A stretch of DNA of 64,000 nucleotides from Paraburkholderia bryophila (GTDB lineage Bacteria > Pseudomonadota > Gammaproteobacteria > Burkholderiales > Burkholderiaceae). The DNA lies in the NCBI RefSeq assembly GCF_013409255.1, contig NZ_JACCAS010000002.1, positions 1,674,001 to 1,738,000 on the forward strand. Reading direction: 5' to 3'. This document shows positions 1 to 8,376 of this stretch, piece after piece. The notes below the pieces were generated by a model. The model was not told where the DNA came from. It saw only the letters and a program-made list of their open reading frames with translations, and did no database searches. Each line of letters opens with the position of its first letter. Position 1 is the stretch's first letter. The position numbers and the translations under genes were made by a program.

Positions 1-1845
1 ACCACCACGGCGATTGCTATCGTCACCGGTATCGCGATCATTCTGCTGACGTCGATCGGCTCGCTGCTGTACCGCCAGATCACACGCCCGCTGAGCCGCA
101 TGCAGGCCATGATGAGCGAGATCGCGTCGAGCCAGGACTTCACGCGCCGCGTGCCGGTGGGCCGACTCGACGAGATCGGTCATTCGATCGTCGCGTTCAA
201 CGGCATGATCGAGAAGATTCAGGAAAGCTCGGCGCAACTGAAGCAGAAAACCGCCGACATTCAGGCGATGTTGCAGAACATGCAGCAAGGTATTCTGACC
301 GTGGTCGACGGCGCGGTGATCCACTCGGAGTACTCGGCGTATCTGGAAGACATCTTCGAAACCAAGGACATTGCCGGCCGGGGCCTGATGGACCTCGTGT
401 TCGGCGACACCGATCTCGGTTCGGACGCGCTCTCGCAAGTCGATGCCGCCGCTCATGCGTGCCTTGGCGAAGACTGCATGAACTTCGTGTTCAATCAGCA
501 TCTGCTGGTCGGCGAGATTTCGAAGCGCATGCCCGACGGTCGCGCGAAAATTCTCGACCTGAGCTGGTCGGCGATTACCGATGAAAACGACGTGATCGTG
601 CGCTTGATGCTGTGCGTGCGCGACGTCACCGAATTGCGCAAGCTCGCGGCGGAAGCCAGCGAACAGCGTCGCCGTCTCGACATGATCGGCGAGATTCTCG
701 CGGTCAGCGAAGAGAAGTTCCATCACTTCATCGAAAGCTCGGCCGGGTTCGTCAGCGAGAACGAGCGCATTATCCGCAAGCATTCGGAAGCGGATCACGC
801 AGCGATCGTCGAGCTGTTCCGCAACATGCACACCATCAAGGGCAATGCGCGCACGTATAACCTGCAGCATCTGACCAACGTCGTCCACGAAACCGAGCAG
901 AGCTATCACGAACTGCGCCAGCCGGATGCGGACCGCCCGTGGGATCAGGATCACCTGATGCAGGAATTGACGCGCGTGCGCGAAGCGATCGAAAGCTACG
1001 CGAAGATCAACGAACACAGCCTCGGCCGCAAGGGTAAGGGTCTGGCCAACGAAGCAGGCAACGCCGGCCGTTTCGTGATGGTCGAGAAAGACGACATTCA
1101 ACGCACGCTGAGCATGCTCGATCAAACCAACGCCGGCGAACTGCATGAACTGCAATCCATGCGCGACGCGATGCGCCGCACGCTGCGGGCGCTGGGTAGC
1201 GAGAGCGTGGCCGACGCGCTGTCGGGCGTGCTGGATTCGCTGCCGTCGCTCGCGAGCGAATTGGGCAAGCCGGCGCCGGACGTGCGGATCGACGACAACG
1301 GCTACCGTCTGCGTGGCCAGGCGGGCGGCACGCTGAACGACGTGTTCATGCATCTGCTGCGCAATTCGATGGACCACGGCATTGAAACCGCCGACATGCG
1401 CGGCGCACACGGCAAGACGCCGGCCGGCACGATCGATATCGAAGTCGGCGTGGACAGCGGTGCATTGCAGATCACGCTGAGCGATGACGGCCGCGGCCTC
1501 GCGCTCGAACGGATTCGCGGCATCGCGGCGGAACGCGGCTGGATCAACGGCGACGAAGCACTCAGCGACGAAGCGATTGCCGACTTCATTTTCCGGCCAG
1601 GCTTCTCGACTGCGGAAACGGTCACGGAAGTGTCGGGCCGCGGTGTCGGTATGGACGCGGTGCGTGCTTTCCTCAAGCGCGAGCACGGCAGCATCGAACT
1701 GCGTTTCACCGACGATCACAAGGGCGCGGCATTCCGTCAGTTCCAGACGATCGTCTGCCTGCCGGACAGCTTCGCGGTGGATACGCTCGGCGTGAACGCG
1801 CGCGGTGAAACCGGCGAGCTGCAACTCGACGCGATGGCGGACTGA
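1..1845 (+). CDS. CheA-like sensor histidine kinase (5' truncated by window)
   Basis: The open frame runs from base 1, so the N-terminus lies outside the window. The first residues form the end of a membrane helix, followed by a HAMP segment (TRPLSRMQAMM). A PAS-like or linker region follows, then an Hpt domain whose phosphorylatable His sits in NMHTIKGNARTY (His codon 829-831), closely matching CheA P1. A CheA-style ATPase follows with N box NSMDHGIE, G1 box LSDDGRGL and GRGVGMDAV. The C-terminal CheW-like regulatory domain of CheA is missing: the protein ends about 30 residues after the ATPase. By family it should autophosphorylate on His and pass phosphate to a receiver, most likely the CheY-like protein at 4193-4558. 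Membrane-bound kinase function is an inference from the HAMP and helix. Confidence 0.85.
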   Translation, partial: TTTAIAIVTGIAIILLTSIGSLLYRQITRPLSRMQAMMSEIASSQDFTRRVPVGRLDEIGHSIVAFNGMIEKIQESSAQLKQKTADIQAMLQNMQQGILTVVDGAVIHSEYSAYLEDIFETKDIAGRGLMDLVFGDTDLGSDALSQVDAAAHACLGEDCMNFVFNQHLLVGEISKRMPDGRAKILDLSWSAITDENDVIVRLMLCVRDVTELRKLAAEASEQRRRLDMIGEILAVSEEKFHHFIESSAGFVSENERIIRKHSEADHAAIVELFRNMHTIKGNARTYNLQHLTNVVHETEQSYHELRQPDADRPWDQDHLMQELTRVREAIESYAKINEHSLGRKGKGLANEAGNAGRFVMVEKDDIQRTLSMLDQTNAGELHELQSMRDAMRRTLRALGSESVADALSGVLDSLPSLASELGKPAPDVRIDDNGYRLRGQAGGTLNDVFMHLLRNSMDHGIETADMRGAHGKTPAGTIDIEVGVDSGALQITLSDDGRGLALERIRGIAAERGWINGDEALSDEAIADFIFRPGFSTAETVTEVSGRGVGMDAVRAFLKREHGSIELRFTDDHKGAAFRQFQTIVCLPDSFAVDTLGVNARGETGELQLDAMAD

Positions 1846-1889
1846 GCGCGGGTCGATGCGCGTCGCGATGAACTTCGCAAGGAAGGGTT

Positions 1890-2627
1890 GTGATTCAACA
1901 GTATGGTTTAGCGGCAGCAGCAGCCGGCAGCGCGATCACCGCGCTGCTGGCGTTTGCCCTCCACAAGCTGCATAGCGCGAAGCTGGCTGCACGTTTGCGT
2001 GCCGAAGCGGAAGCCCGGATCAATACGCTGATGGCCGAGAAGATCGACCATGGTGACTTGCTGCGTCAACGCGAGGAGGCCGAGCAGGAACTGCTCGCGC
2101 TGACCGACCAGTTGCGCGACGAGCTGCGGCAGCAATCGGCCAGCGCCGACGAACTGCGCGCCACGCTCGACGCCCTCACCGGCGACAAGGATCAGTGGAC
2201 CCAGCAAGCCCAGCGGATCGCCGGCGAAGCCGCGCGTCTGAAAGGGCTGGGCGCGACCTTCGAGCGCTGGCACGAGCAGATGATCTCGCTGATGACGCAG
2301 AACCACGACATGCACGCGAAGAATCAGGAGCTGTCGTCGATCGTGCGGCATGTGGTGATCGTGTCGCTGAACGCGTCGATCGAAGCGGCGCGCGCGGGTC
2401 CGGCGGGTCGCGGTTTCGCGGTGGTGGCCAGCGAAGTGCGCGCACTCGCGGCGCGCTCCGAAGAGTTGTCGAAGAGCTATCGCGATAGTCTGCATCGCAA
2501 CGACCTGACTACTACGTCCACGTTCCAGGACATTCAGGCGGGCGGCAAGATGATCTCGGCGTCGCTGGCGAGCGTCGAGTCGCTCGCCAATCAGTTTTAC
2601 GCGAAGCTGCATCAGGTGCCGGCGTGA
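1890..2627 (+). CDS. Short membrane-anchored MCP-like signalling protein
   Basis: A 245-residue protein with one N-terminal hydrophobic helix (about residues 5-25), a long Glu/Gln-rich coiled coil (35-130) and a chemoreceptor hairpin tip (VSLNASIEAARAGPAGRGFAVVASEVRALA, about 150-185). It has no periplasmic sensor domain and no HAMP. The start is GTG at 1890, supported by AAGGAAGG just upstream. The family role is to control a CheA-type kinase through the hairpin tip. The kinase encoded just upstream is the obvious partner, although neither CheW nor the kinase P5 domain is present here, so coupling must be unusual. Its stop overlaps the next start by four bases (GTGA), implying translational coupling. 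Confidence 0.8.
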   Translation: MIQQYGLAAAAAGSAITALLAFALHKLHSAKLAARLRAEAEARINTLMAEKIDHGDLLRQREEAEQELLALTDQLRDELRQQSASADELRATLDALTGDKDQWTQQAQRIAGEAARLKGLGATFERWHEQMISLMTQNHDMHAKNQELSSIVRHVVIVSLNASIEAARAGPAGRGFAVVASEVRALAARSEELSKSYRDSLHRNDLTTTSTFQDIQAGGKMISASLASVESLANQFYAKLHQVPA

Positions 2628-3163
2628 TTTCGGACCACGCCAAAGACAGCTTCGAACGCATTTTTCGCAAGGCGGCGCAGGCGCGCTTGCCGCTGGATTC
2701 GGGCGACCTGTTCGAGATCGTACCGATCGACGACGCGAGCGCCGGCACGACCAAAGACACGCAGGTGGTCGTGCTGACCATTTCGTCGATCGTGTACCGG
2801 CTGTTGCTGATTCTCCATTTCGACGAGAACGACAGCGCGCGCCAGTACTACCTGAAAGAGGCCGACGAGCGCTCGTTCAAGGAAGTCTTTCTGGAAATCT
2901 GCAATCTCTGCTGCGGGGCGATGAATCAGGAATTGCTGAATCACTTTCCCGATCTCGGCATGTCAACGCCATATGTGCTGAACGCGCGTTGCCTGCCGCA
3001 TCTGCATGAATTGAAGCCGGGTCTGCTGTCGTCGTATGCGATCACGCTCAACGGCGACGTGCGCCTCGCCGCGACGGTATGCGTCTGCGCGCATGCGCCG
3101 ATCGACTTCGTTGCGGATACCAGCGCTATTGAAGAAACCAGCGGCGAGCTGGAATTGTTTTAA
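2624..3163 (+). CDS. CheX-like protein, candidate CheY-P phosphatase
   Basis: A 179-residue protein starting with GTG, overlapping the stop of the MCP-like gene. Residues about 85-95 carry FLEICNLCCGAMNQEL, which contains the E-x2-N signature used by CheC/CheX-type phosphatases to dephosphorylate CheY. The rest looks like one alpha/beta CheX fold, with no membrane segment. Context (kinase, MCP-like protein and receiver in one operon) supports a role in resetting the receiver. Assignment rests on the signature and context, so it is moderate. It shares a C-terminal ELELF tail with the next protein (ELDLF), a possible docking peptide. Confidence 0.6.
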   Translation: MISDHAKDSFERIFRKAAQARLPLDSGDLFEIVPIDDASAGTTKDTQVVVLTISSIVYRLLLILHFDENDSARQYYLKEADERSFKEVFLEICNLCCGAMNQELLNHFPDLGMSTPYVLNARCLPHLHELKPGLLSSYAITLNGDVRLAATVCVCAHAPIDFVADTSAIEETSGELELF

Positions 3164-3200
3164 CGACCCGGCGATTCGCCGCAGTGAGCAGGAACGCGAC

Positions 3201-4172
3201 ATGAACATGAACAAGCCGGTCAGCAAGGTGCTGGTGCTGGACGACTCGCCGCTGCACAAAGAAGCGCTGAAGCAGTTTTGCGACGAGAACAATCTGGTTG
3301 GCGTGAAAGTCGGCAAGAACCGGTTGCAGTCGGTGCTGCGCTCGAATATCGATCTGGGCGCGGTGCTGTTCTCCGAGAGCTATGGCGGCTCGCTCGAAGC
3401 CAGCGCCGAGATCGCGATCCGGATCAACGCGGTGCGGCCCGAGTTGCCGATCATCATGCGGCGCGATAGCGAGGCCAGTGTGGATAGCTTGCCCGAGAGT
3501 CTGCGCCGTGTGGTCTGCGCCGCCTATGTCGGGCACGACATGGCGCCGCTGCGCCAGTTGATCGACGAATACATTTTCAGCCTGGACTATCCGAACGCGT
3601 TGGTGCGCGGTATTGCCGACATGACGCAGGCGATTCTCGGCGACGTGTTCAAGGACCTCGTCATTACGTGCGACACGCCGTATATCGTGCGCGACCGCAT
3701 CATTTTCGGCGAAGTGTTCAGCCTGATTCCGCTGGAAAGCGCGTGGTGCCGCGGCTACATGATGATGCAGGCCGAGGAGGCGCCGATCCTCGACCTGCTC
3801 GATCGTTACCGGATGGTCGACCACGCGCCGGACGGCGAAGCGGACTTCCGCGATCTGAACGGCGTGCTCGGCGAGGTGACGAACCTGATCTGGGGGTCGT
3901 TCAAGAACCGCTATGTCGGCGACGCGGACGCCTGGCAGCGCAGCCAGGTGCAGGTGCCGCTGCTGGTGAATCACAAGCACCGGTACATCTCGTTCGGCAG
4001 CGGCAATCCGCAACTGTGCTTCATGTATTGGCTGAAGGACCCGCAGTCGGGACGTTCGGTCAAGCTGCATCAACGTTTTGTGTTCAGCCTGAGCTGGTCG
4101 CCGGAAGACTTCAAGGAAGTCACGGACGACGTCGGCGCCATGGTCGAAGCGGGCGAACTGGATCTGTTCTGA
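3201..4172 (+). CDS. Degenerate receiver fused to CheX-like domain
   Basis: A 323-residue protein; the ATG at 3201 follows a GGAACG-type ribosome site. The N-terminal 125 residues look like a receiver (VSKVLVLDDSPLHKEAL) but the phospho-acceptor position reads AVLFSESYGG rather than an Asp motif, and no conserved Lys is evident, so it is probably a pseudo-receiver. The C-terminal part (about 140-323) carries LGEVTNLIWGSFKNRY, again the E-x2-N signature of CheC/CheX phosphatases. It ends in GELDLF. Likely a cytoplasmic partner of the kinase/CheY pair. The fusion and the second CheX-like domain in one operon are unusual. Confidence 0.6.
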   Translation: MNMNKPVSKVLVLDDSPLHKEALKQFCDENNLVGVKVGKNRLQSVLRSNIDLGAVLFSESYGGSLEASAEIAIRINAVRPELPIIMRRDSEASVDSLPESLRRVVCAAYVGHDMAPLRQLIDEYIFSLDYPNALVRGIADMTQAILGDVFKDLVITCDTPYIVRDRIIFGEVFSLIPLESAWCRGYMMMQAEEAPILDLLDRYRMVDHAPDGEADFRDLNGVLGEVTNLIWGSFKNRYVGDADAWQRSQVQVPLLVNHKHRYISFGSGNPQLCFMYWLKDPQSGRSVKLHQRFVFSLSWSPEDFKEVTDDVGAMVEAGELDLF

Positions 4173-4192
4173 TTGTTGTCATAGGAAAAATC

Positions 4193-4558
4193 ATGTCGAA
4201 AATTCTGGTGGTGGATGACTCGAGCACGGTGCGCGACGAAGTGGCCGGCTTTCTGAAGAAGAACGGCCTGGACGTCGATACGGCCGTGGACGGCAAGGAC
4301 GGCCTCGCCAAGCTGAAGGCCAGCCCCGGTATCAAGCTGGTGATCAGCGACGTCAACATGCCGAACATGGACGGCCTGACGATGGTTGAAAAGATTCGCG
4401 GCGAGCTGGCGAACACGACCGTCAACGTGATCATGCTGACGACGGAAAGCAGCCCGGCCATGAAAGAGCGTGGCAAGGCGGCGGGCGTCAAAGGCTGGAT
4501 CGTCAAGCCGTTCAAGGGTGACGCGGTGCTGGAAACGTTCCGCAAGCTGGCGAGCTGA
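4193..4558 (+). CDS. CheY-like single-domain response regulator
   Basis: A 121-residue stand-alone receiver starting at ATG 4193 with AGGAAAAAT as ribosome site. It has the acidic pocket (VVDDSS), the phospho-acceptor Asp in ISDVNMPNMDG, the conserved Thr (MLTTES) and Lys (IVKPFKG). No output domain. It closes the chemosensory-like operon, 20 bases after the preceding stop, and is the only intact receiver here, so it is the likely phosphate acceptor of the CheA-like kinase and the substrate of the CheX-like proteins. The target is not visible in the window. Confidence 0.9.
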   Translation: MSKILVVDDSSTVRDEVAGFLKKNGLDVDTAVDGKDGLAKLKASPGIKLVISDVNMPNMDGLTMVEKIRGELANTTVNVIMLTTESSPAMKERGKAAGVKGWIVKPFKGDAVLETFRKLAS

Positions 4559-4607
4559 AGTCGGTAAGAGCGGCGGTAAAAGCTCAGCCAATGCGGTGAG
4601 ATGGGCC

Positions 4608-4628
4608 AAAGGTGAGGTTTTTCGGGAG
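4608..4628 (+). repeat. GGTGAG-N6-CGGGAG element, copy 1
   Basis: AAAGGTGAGG then TTTTT then CGGGAG, 50 bases after the stop of the CheY-like gene and on the same strand. It is the only recognisable structure in the 304-base gap 4559-4862. Confidence 0.85.
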
Positions 4629-4862
4629 CCGCTTGCCCGTGATTTGCAAAGCACGATTCGCTATAACGGCGGCGGTTGAAACACGCTAGTCTCCCAATGA
4701 CTGTGAACGACCCGGGATGACGAGTGATGGCCGCGATAACTTCAGGCAGTGCTGGCGCCGTAATGGCGGATGCCGTCGCGTTGTTCGTGCCTGGGTCTGT
4801 GCGTATGCCGGTGCTTATGCCTGTGCGTTGGCTGGCGCAGGCCGCGTAGGGCGAGGCCGGAC

Positions 4863-5729
4863 ATGTGCCAATTGCTCGCCCTCAGCTGCGCCGAACCCAC
4901 CGACGTCAGTTTCTCGCTGACGGGTTTCGCCGCGCGCGGCGGTCTCACCGACCATCATGTCGACGGCTGGGGCGTGGCCTTCTACGAAGACCGCGCGTGC
5001 CGCGTGTTCGTCGACGAAAAGCCGGCGTATCAGTCGCCGGTCGCGGCCTTTCTGAAAAGCTATCCGATCAAATCACGCAATGTCGTCGCGCATATTCGCA
5101 AGGCGACGCAGGGTGGCGCGCGCGTCGAGAACTGCCATCCGTTCATGCGCGAGTTGCGCGGCCAGCAATGGCTGTTCGCGCATAACGGCGACTTGCGGCC
5201 GCTCGGCGAACCGGAGCCCGGTCCGTATGCACCGGTCGGCACGACCGATAGCGAAGCCGCGTTCTGCTTCATCATGAACCGCCTCTACGCGCATTTCGCC
5301 GCGAATACGAACACGAGCACGGACACAAACGTCGACGACATCGACGCCGTGTTCAACGTCATCGAACAGGCGACGCGCACGCTGAACACCTTCGGCATTT
5401 TCAACTTCGTGTTGTCGAACGGGCAGGCGCAATTCGCCTATTGCTCGACGCGGCTCTCGTACGTAATCCGTCATTGGCCGTTTTCCAGCGCACGTCTGGT
5501 CGACGGCGATCTGAGCGTGGATTTTGCCGAGCGCGGCACGCCGGCCGATCGCGCCGCGGTGATCGCCACCACGCCGCTGACCGACGAAGTGTGGACCGCC
5601 TGCCAACCCGGCGATCTGCTGATGTTCCGCAGCGGCGCGCTGCTGCGCCGCGCCCACGTCGCCGTTCCCGCCGACGTGCTCGCCACGTCGAAATACGCGG
5701 TCTCCGAACAGTCCGCCGTGCCGGCGTGA
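4863..5729 (+). CDS. Class II glutamine amidotransferase (YafJ/DUG3-like)
   Basis: A 288-residue protein whose start at ATG 4863 places Cys at position 2 (MCQLLALSC), as needed for an N-terminal-nucleophile amidotransferase after Met removal; upstream in-frame starts would bury this Cys and are rejected. Family landmarks are visible: HHVDGWGVAFY, HIRKAT, NCHPFMRE, WLFAHNGDL, TTDSEAAF. The domain hydrolyses the amide of glutamine or a gamma-glutamyl compound. There is no synthetase domain, as in the stand-alone YafJ group, so the acceptor is unknown. Monocistronic, upstream of a porin. Confidence 0.85.
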   Translation: MCQLLALSCAEPTDVSFSLTGFAARGGLTDHHVDGWGVAFYEDRACRVFVDEKPAYQSPVAAFLKSYPIKSRNVVAHIRKATQGGARVENCHPFMRELRGQQWLFAHNGDLRPLGEPEPGPYAPVGTTDSEAAFCFIMNRLYAHFAANTNTSTDTNVDDIDAVFNVIEQATRTLNTFGIFNFVLSNGQAQFAYCSTRLSYVIRHWPFSSARLVDGDLSVDFAERGTPADRAAVIATTPLTDEVWTACQPGDLLMFRSGALLRRAHVAVPADVLATSKYAVSEQSAVPA

Positions 5730-5887
5730 CGTCACGTCGAAACGGGACTGGCCCGACCGTCGTAGAGGTCGCGCCACTGTCGCTTTCATATTCTTCGAAG
5801 ATTTAGTTAGTTTGCCGACGCCCGCTCGTCTCGTATCGTTTCGCCAGTTTTAAAGAAATACAACATCGATACGGGAACACACGAACC

Positions 5888-7054
5888 ATGAAGCGTCTTT
5901 CTCTCCTCGCATTGCCCGCCGGTCTCCTTTTGGCGGCCGGCGCTCAGGCACAAAGCAGCGTCACGCTGTACGGCATCGCCGATGCCGGCATCGCTTACGT
6001 CCACAACGCACAAGGTGCGAACGGCCAGAATCAGTCGTCGCTGGTGAAGTTCAGCAGCGGCAACGTCTCCGGCAGTCGCTGGGGCCTCAAGGGCACCGAA
6101 GACCTGGGCGGCGGTCTCGCCGCGGTGTTCCAGATCGAGAACGGCTACAACCTCGGCACGGGCACGCTGGGCCAGGGCAGCCGCGAATTCGGCCGTAAGT
6201 CGGTGGTCGGTCTGTCGAGCAGCACGTGGGGCACGGTCACACTGGGACGCCAATACGATCCGATCGTCGATCTGGTTCAAGGCCTCACGGAAGACAACTA
6301 CTTCGGCGGCACCTTCGCTTCGCCGGGCGACCTCGACAACTACGACAACAGCCTGCGCGTCAGCAACTCGGTCAAGTATGTGAGCCCGCTGTTCGCCGGC
6401 TTCCAGGTCGAAGCGCTGTATGGCGTGGGCGGCGTGGCCGGTGCAAGCGGCAACGGTCAGACCTACAGCTTTGGCGCGGCCTATGCGAATGGCCCGCTGT
6501 CGCTGGGCGCCGGTTACTTCTACGCCAACGGCGGCAATACGACGACGGGTAACGTGCGGACGTGGACCAGCAGTTCCGACACGCTGTTCAACACGGTCAT
6601 CAACTCGGGCTTTGCGAGCGCGAAGTCGATTCAGATCGTGCGGGTGGGTGGACAGTACGTGATCGGCGCGGCAACGGTCGGTCTTGCGTATTCGAACACG
6701 CAGTACGCGACCGACGCGTTCTCCGCGTATCACAGCACGGCGAAGTTCAATAACGGCTCGGTGTTCTTCAACTATCAGATCACGCCGGCGTTGCGCACGG
6801 GTGTCGGCTACAACTACACGTCGCTGACGGGCCCGAGCTCGGCGCATTACAACCAGGTCAACCTCGGTGCGGACTACGCGCTGTCCAAGCGCACCGATCT
6901 GTATGCGCTGGCGGGCTACCAGAAGGCGAGCGGCAACACGTTGAACGCGAGCGGCAAGGTGGTGAGCGCGCAGGCGTCGATCGGCAGTTTCGGTGTCAAC
7001 TCGGGGACCAGCAGCCAGGAGCTGGCAGTGGTCGGCATCCGTCACAAGTTCTGA
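5888..7054 (+). CDS. Gram-negative general porin (Burkholderia OmpC-like)
   Basis: A 388-residue outer membrane protein with a clear signal peptide (MKRLSLLALPAGLLLAAGAQA, cleaved before QSSVTLYG). The mature N-terminus SVTLYGIADAG, the L3-type region, and the C-terminal ending VVGIRHKF with terminal Phe are hallmarks of trimeric beta-proteobacterial porins (Porin_4 type). It should form a 16-strand diffusion pore for small hydrophilic solutes. It is flanked on both sides by unrelated genes and followed by an element copy at 7120. No terminator hairpin is obvious. Confidence 0.93.
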   Translation: MKRLSLLALPAGLLLAAGAQAQSSVTLYGIADAGIAYVHNAQGANGQNQSSLVKFSSGNVSGSRWGLKGTEDLGGGLAAVFQIENGYNLGTGTLGQGSREFGRKSVVGLSSSTWGTVTLGRQYDPIVDLVQGLTEDNYFGGTFASPGDLDNYDNSLRVSNSVKYVSPLFAGFQVEALYGVGGVAGASGNGQTYSFGAAYANGPLSLGAGYFYANGGNTTTGNVRTWTSSSDTLFNTVINSGFASAKSIQIVRVGGQYVIGAATVGLAYSNTQYATDAFSAYHSTAKFNNGSVFFNYQITPALRTGVGYNYTSLTGPSSAHYNQVNLGADYALSKRTDLYALAGYQKASGNTLNASGKVVSAQASIGSFGVNSGTSSQELAVVGIRHKF

Positions 7055-7119
7055 TTGTTTGCATGAACGCACCGGCCGTCGCAAGGGCGGCCGGGCTGCC
7101 GAATGTCTTCATCGTGGTC

Positions 7120-7140
7120 AAAGGTGAGGATATTCGGGAG
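7120..7140 (+). repeat. GGTGAG-N6-CGGGAG element, copy 2
   Basis: AAAGGTGAGG then ATATT then CGGGAG, between the convergent porin and LysR genes, 65 bases past the porin stop and on the porin strand. Confidence 0.85.
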
Positions 7141-7175
7141 CCGACGCGCGTCGGGTTATCCGTGAGTCCATCACG

Positions 7176-8141
7176 TCATTCCGCCTCACCCGTCAGCAAT
7201 TCCGACGACGATTCCCGCAAGCAGTCGCTGAACAGATCGGCTGCCGGCGCCGACGTATCCGCGCGCCACACCAGCACCACTTCACCCAGCGGTTCGAGGG
7301 GCGCGAGCGGCAGCACGCGCATCCGTCCACGGCTCACGTGATGACGTGCGACCGAGAGCGGCAGGATCGACACGAAGTCGCCGCGAATCAGCAGCGAAAG
7401 ATTCAACGTTAGCGAACTGGATTCGAGCGCGCCGCGATCGAGCGCAATGCCCTGCGCGGCGAGCGCTTCGACGAGCGTCGCAAAGGCCGGCGAGCCGCGC
7501 AACGGCGTGATCCAACGCAGCGGGCGCAGATCGTTCCAGCTCACCGGCAGATCGACCTTGCCGAGCGGATGGCTCGCGCCCACCACGAACACGAACGGCT
7601 CGCGATGCAGCGTCTGCTGGCTCAGCACGTCCTGATTGTCGGCGATGCGATTGCGTCCTAAGGCGAGATCGAGCTCGCCTTCGTCGAGCATTTTGACCAG
7701 CTTGTCGAGCGTCGTTTCGACGAACGACAGTGTCGCGGTCGGCGCACGCCGCATGAACAGTTCGACCGCGTGCGCGATCAGCGGCTGCGGAATCGTCGTG
7801 ACCGCGCCGAAGCGGACGTGACCGGCCGTACCCGTGGTCAACGCACTGACGTCGCGGCGGGCCAGTTCGATATGCCGCAGGATCTCGCGCCCGCGCGCGG
7901 CCATCACCTTGCCGATGCCGGTCAACTCGACCGCATTGCCCACGCGCCGCGCGACGGGCACGCCGAGCGCTTCCTCGATTTCGCCGATCTGCTTCGAGAT
8001 GGCCGGCTGCGTCACGTGAAATGCGGCCGCTACGCGCGTGACCTGGCCGAGCTCGGCGAGACTCACCAGTATGCGCAGATGCGGCAGTTTCAGGCCGCTG
8101 CGAAAGAAGCGGTCGATTGCGTCGTTTTCAAGGGTTGCCAC
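7176..8141 (-). CDS. LysR-family transcriptional regulator
   Basis: A 321-residue LysR protein. The winged helix-turn-helix is at about residues 15-75 (HLRILVSLAELGQVTRVAAAFHVTQPAISKQIGEIEEALG), followed by the linker helix and a two-subdomain effector domain (about 100-310). It is divergent from the MFS/SDR/dehydratase operon starting at 8377, with a 235-base shared intergenic region. LysR regulators usually control the divergent operon in response to a pathway metabolite, so it is inferred to regulate uptake and breakdown of the sugar acid handled there. Confidence 0.9.
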   Translation of the reverse strand: MATLENDAIDRFFRSGLKLPHLRILVSLAELGQVTRVAAAFHVTQPAISKQIGEIEEALGVPVARRVGNAVELTGIGKVMAARGREILRHIELARRDVSALTTGTAGHVRFGAVTTIPQPLIAHAVELFMRRAPTATLSFVETTLDKLVKMLDEGELDLALGRNRIADNQDVLSQQTLHREPFVFVVGASHPLGKVDLPVSWNDLRPLRWITPLRGSPAFATLVEALAAQGIALDRGALESSSLTLNLSLLIRGDFVSILPLSVARHHVSRGRMRVLPLAPLEPLGEVVLVWRADTSAPAADLFSDCLRESSSELLTGEAE

Positions 8142-8376
8142 CCGGATCGCCTCATGAACATAACTAAACGGTAATAACTCGCGCCGAAACGGTGATTTGC
8201 AGCGCGGTGTGCAACCCGGCTACGCTTCACTATCGGCGGGACGGTTGGGCGTGAAACGGGTGAGGCGAGCATAGCAGCTACGCGTCGGCCACCTGACTCA
8301 GGGTATAACCGGAGTCGCTTCATGCACCGCACGCCGCGACCACAGCGCGCCACCAAGCGCGCGGAAGGAGACATGC

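Noticed and set aside
5807..7084. 425-residue minus-strand open frame over the porin
   Set aside because: Complete shadow of the porin gene; its composition has no family resemblance.
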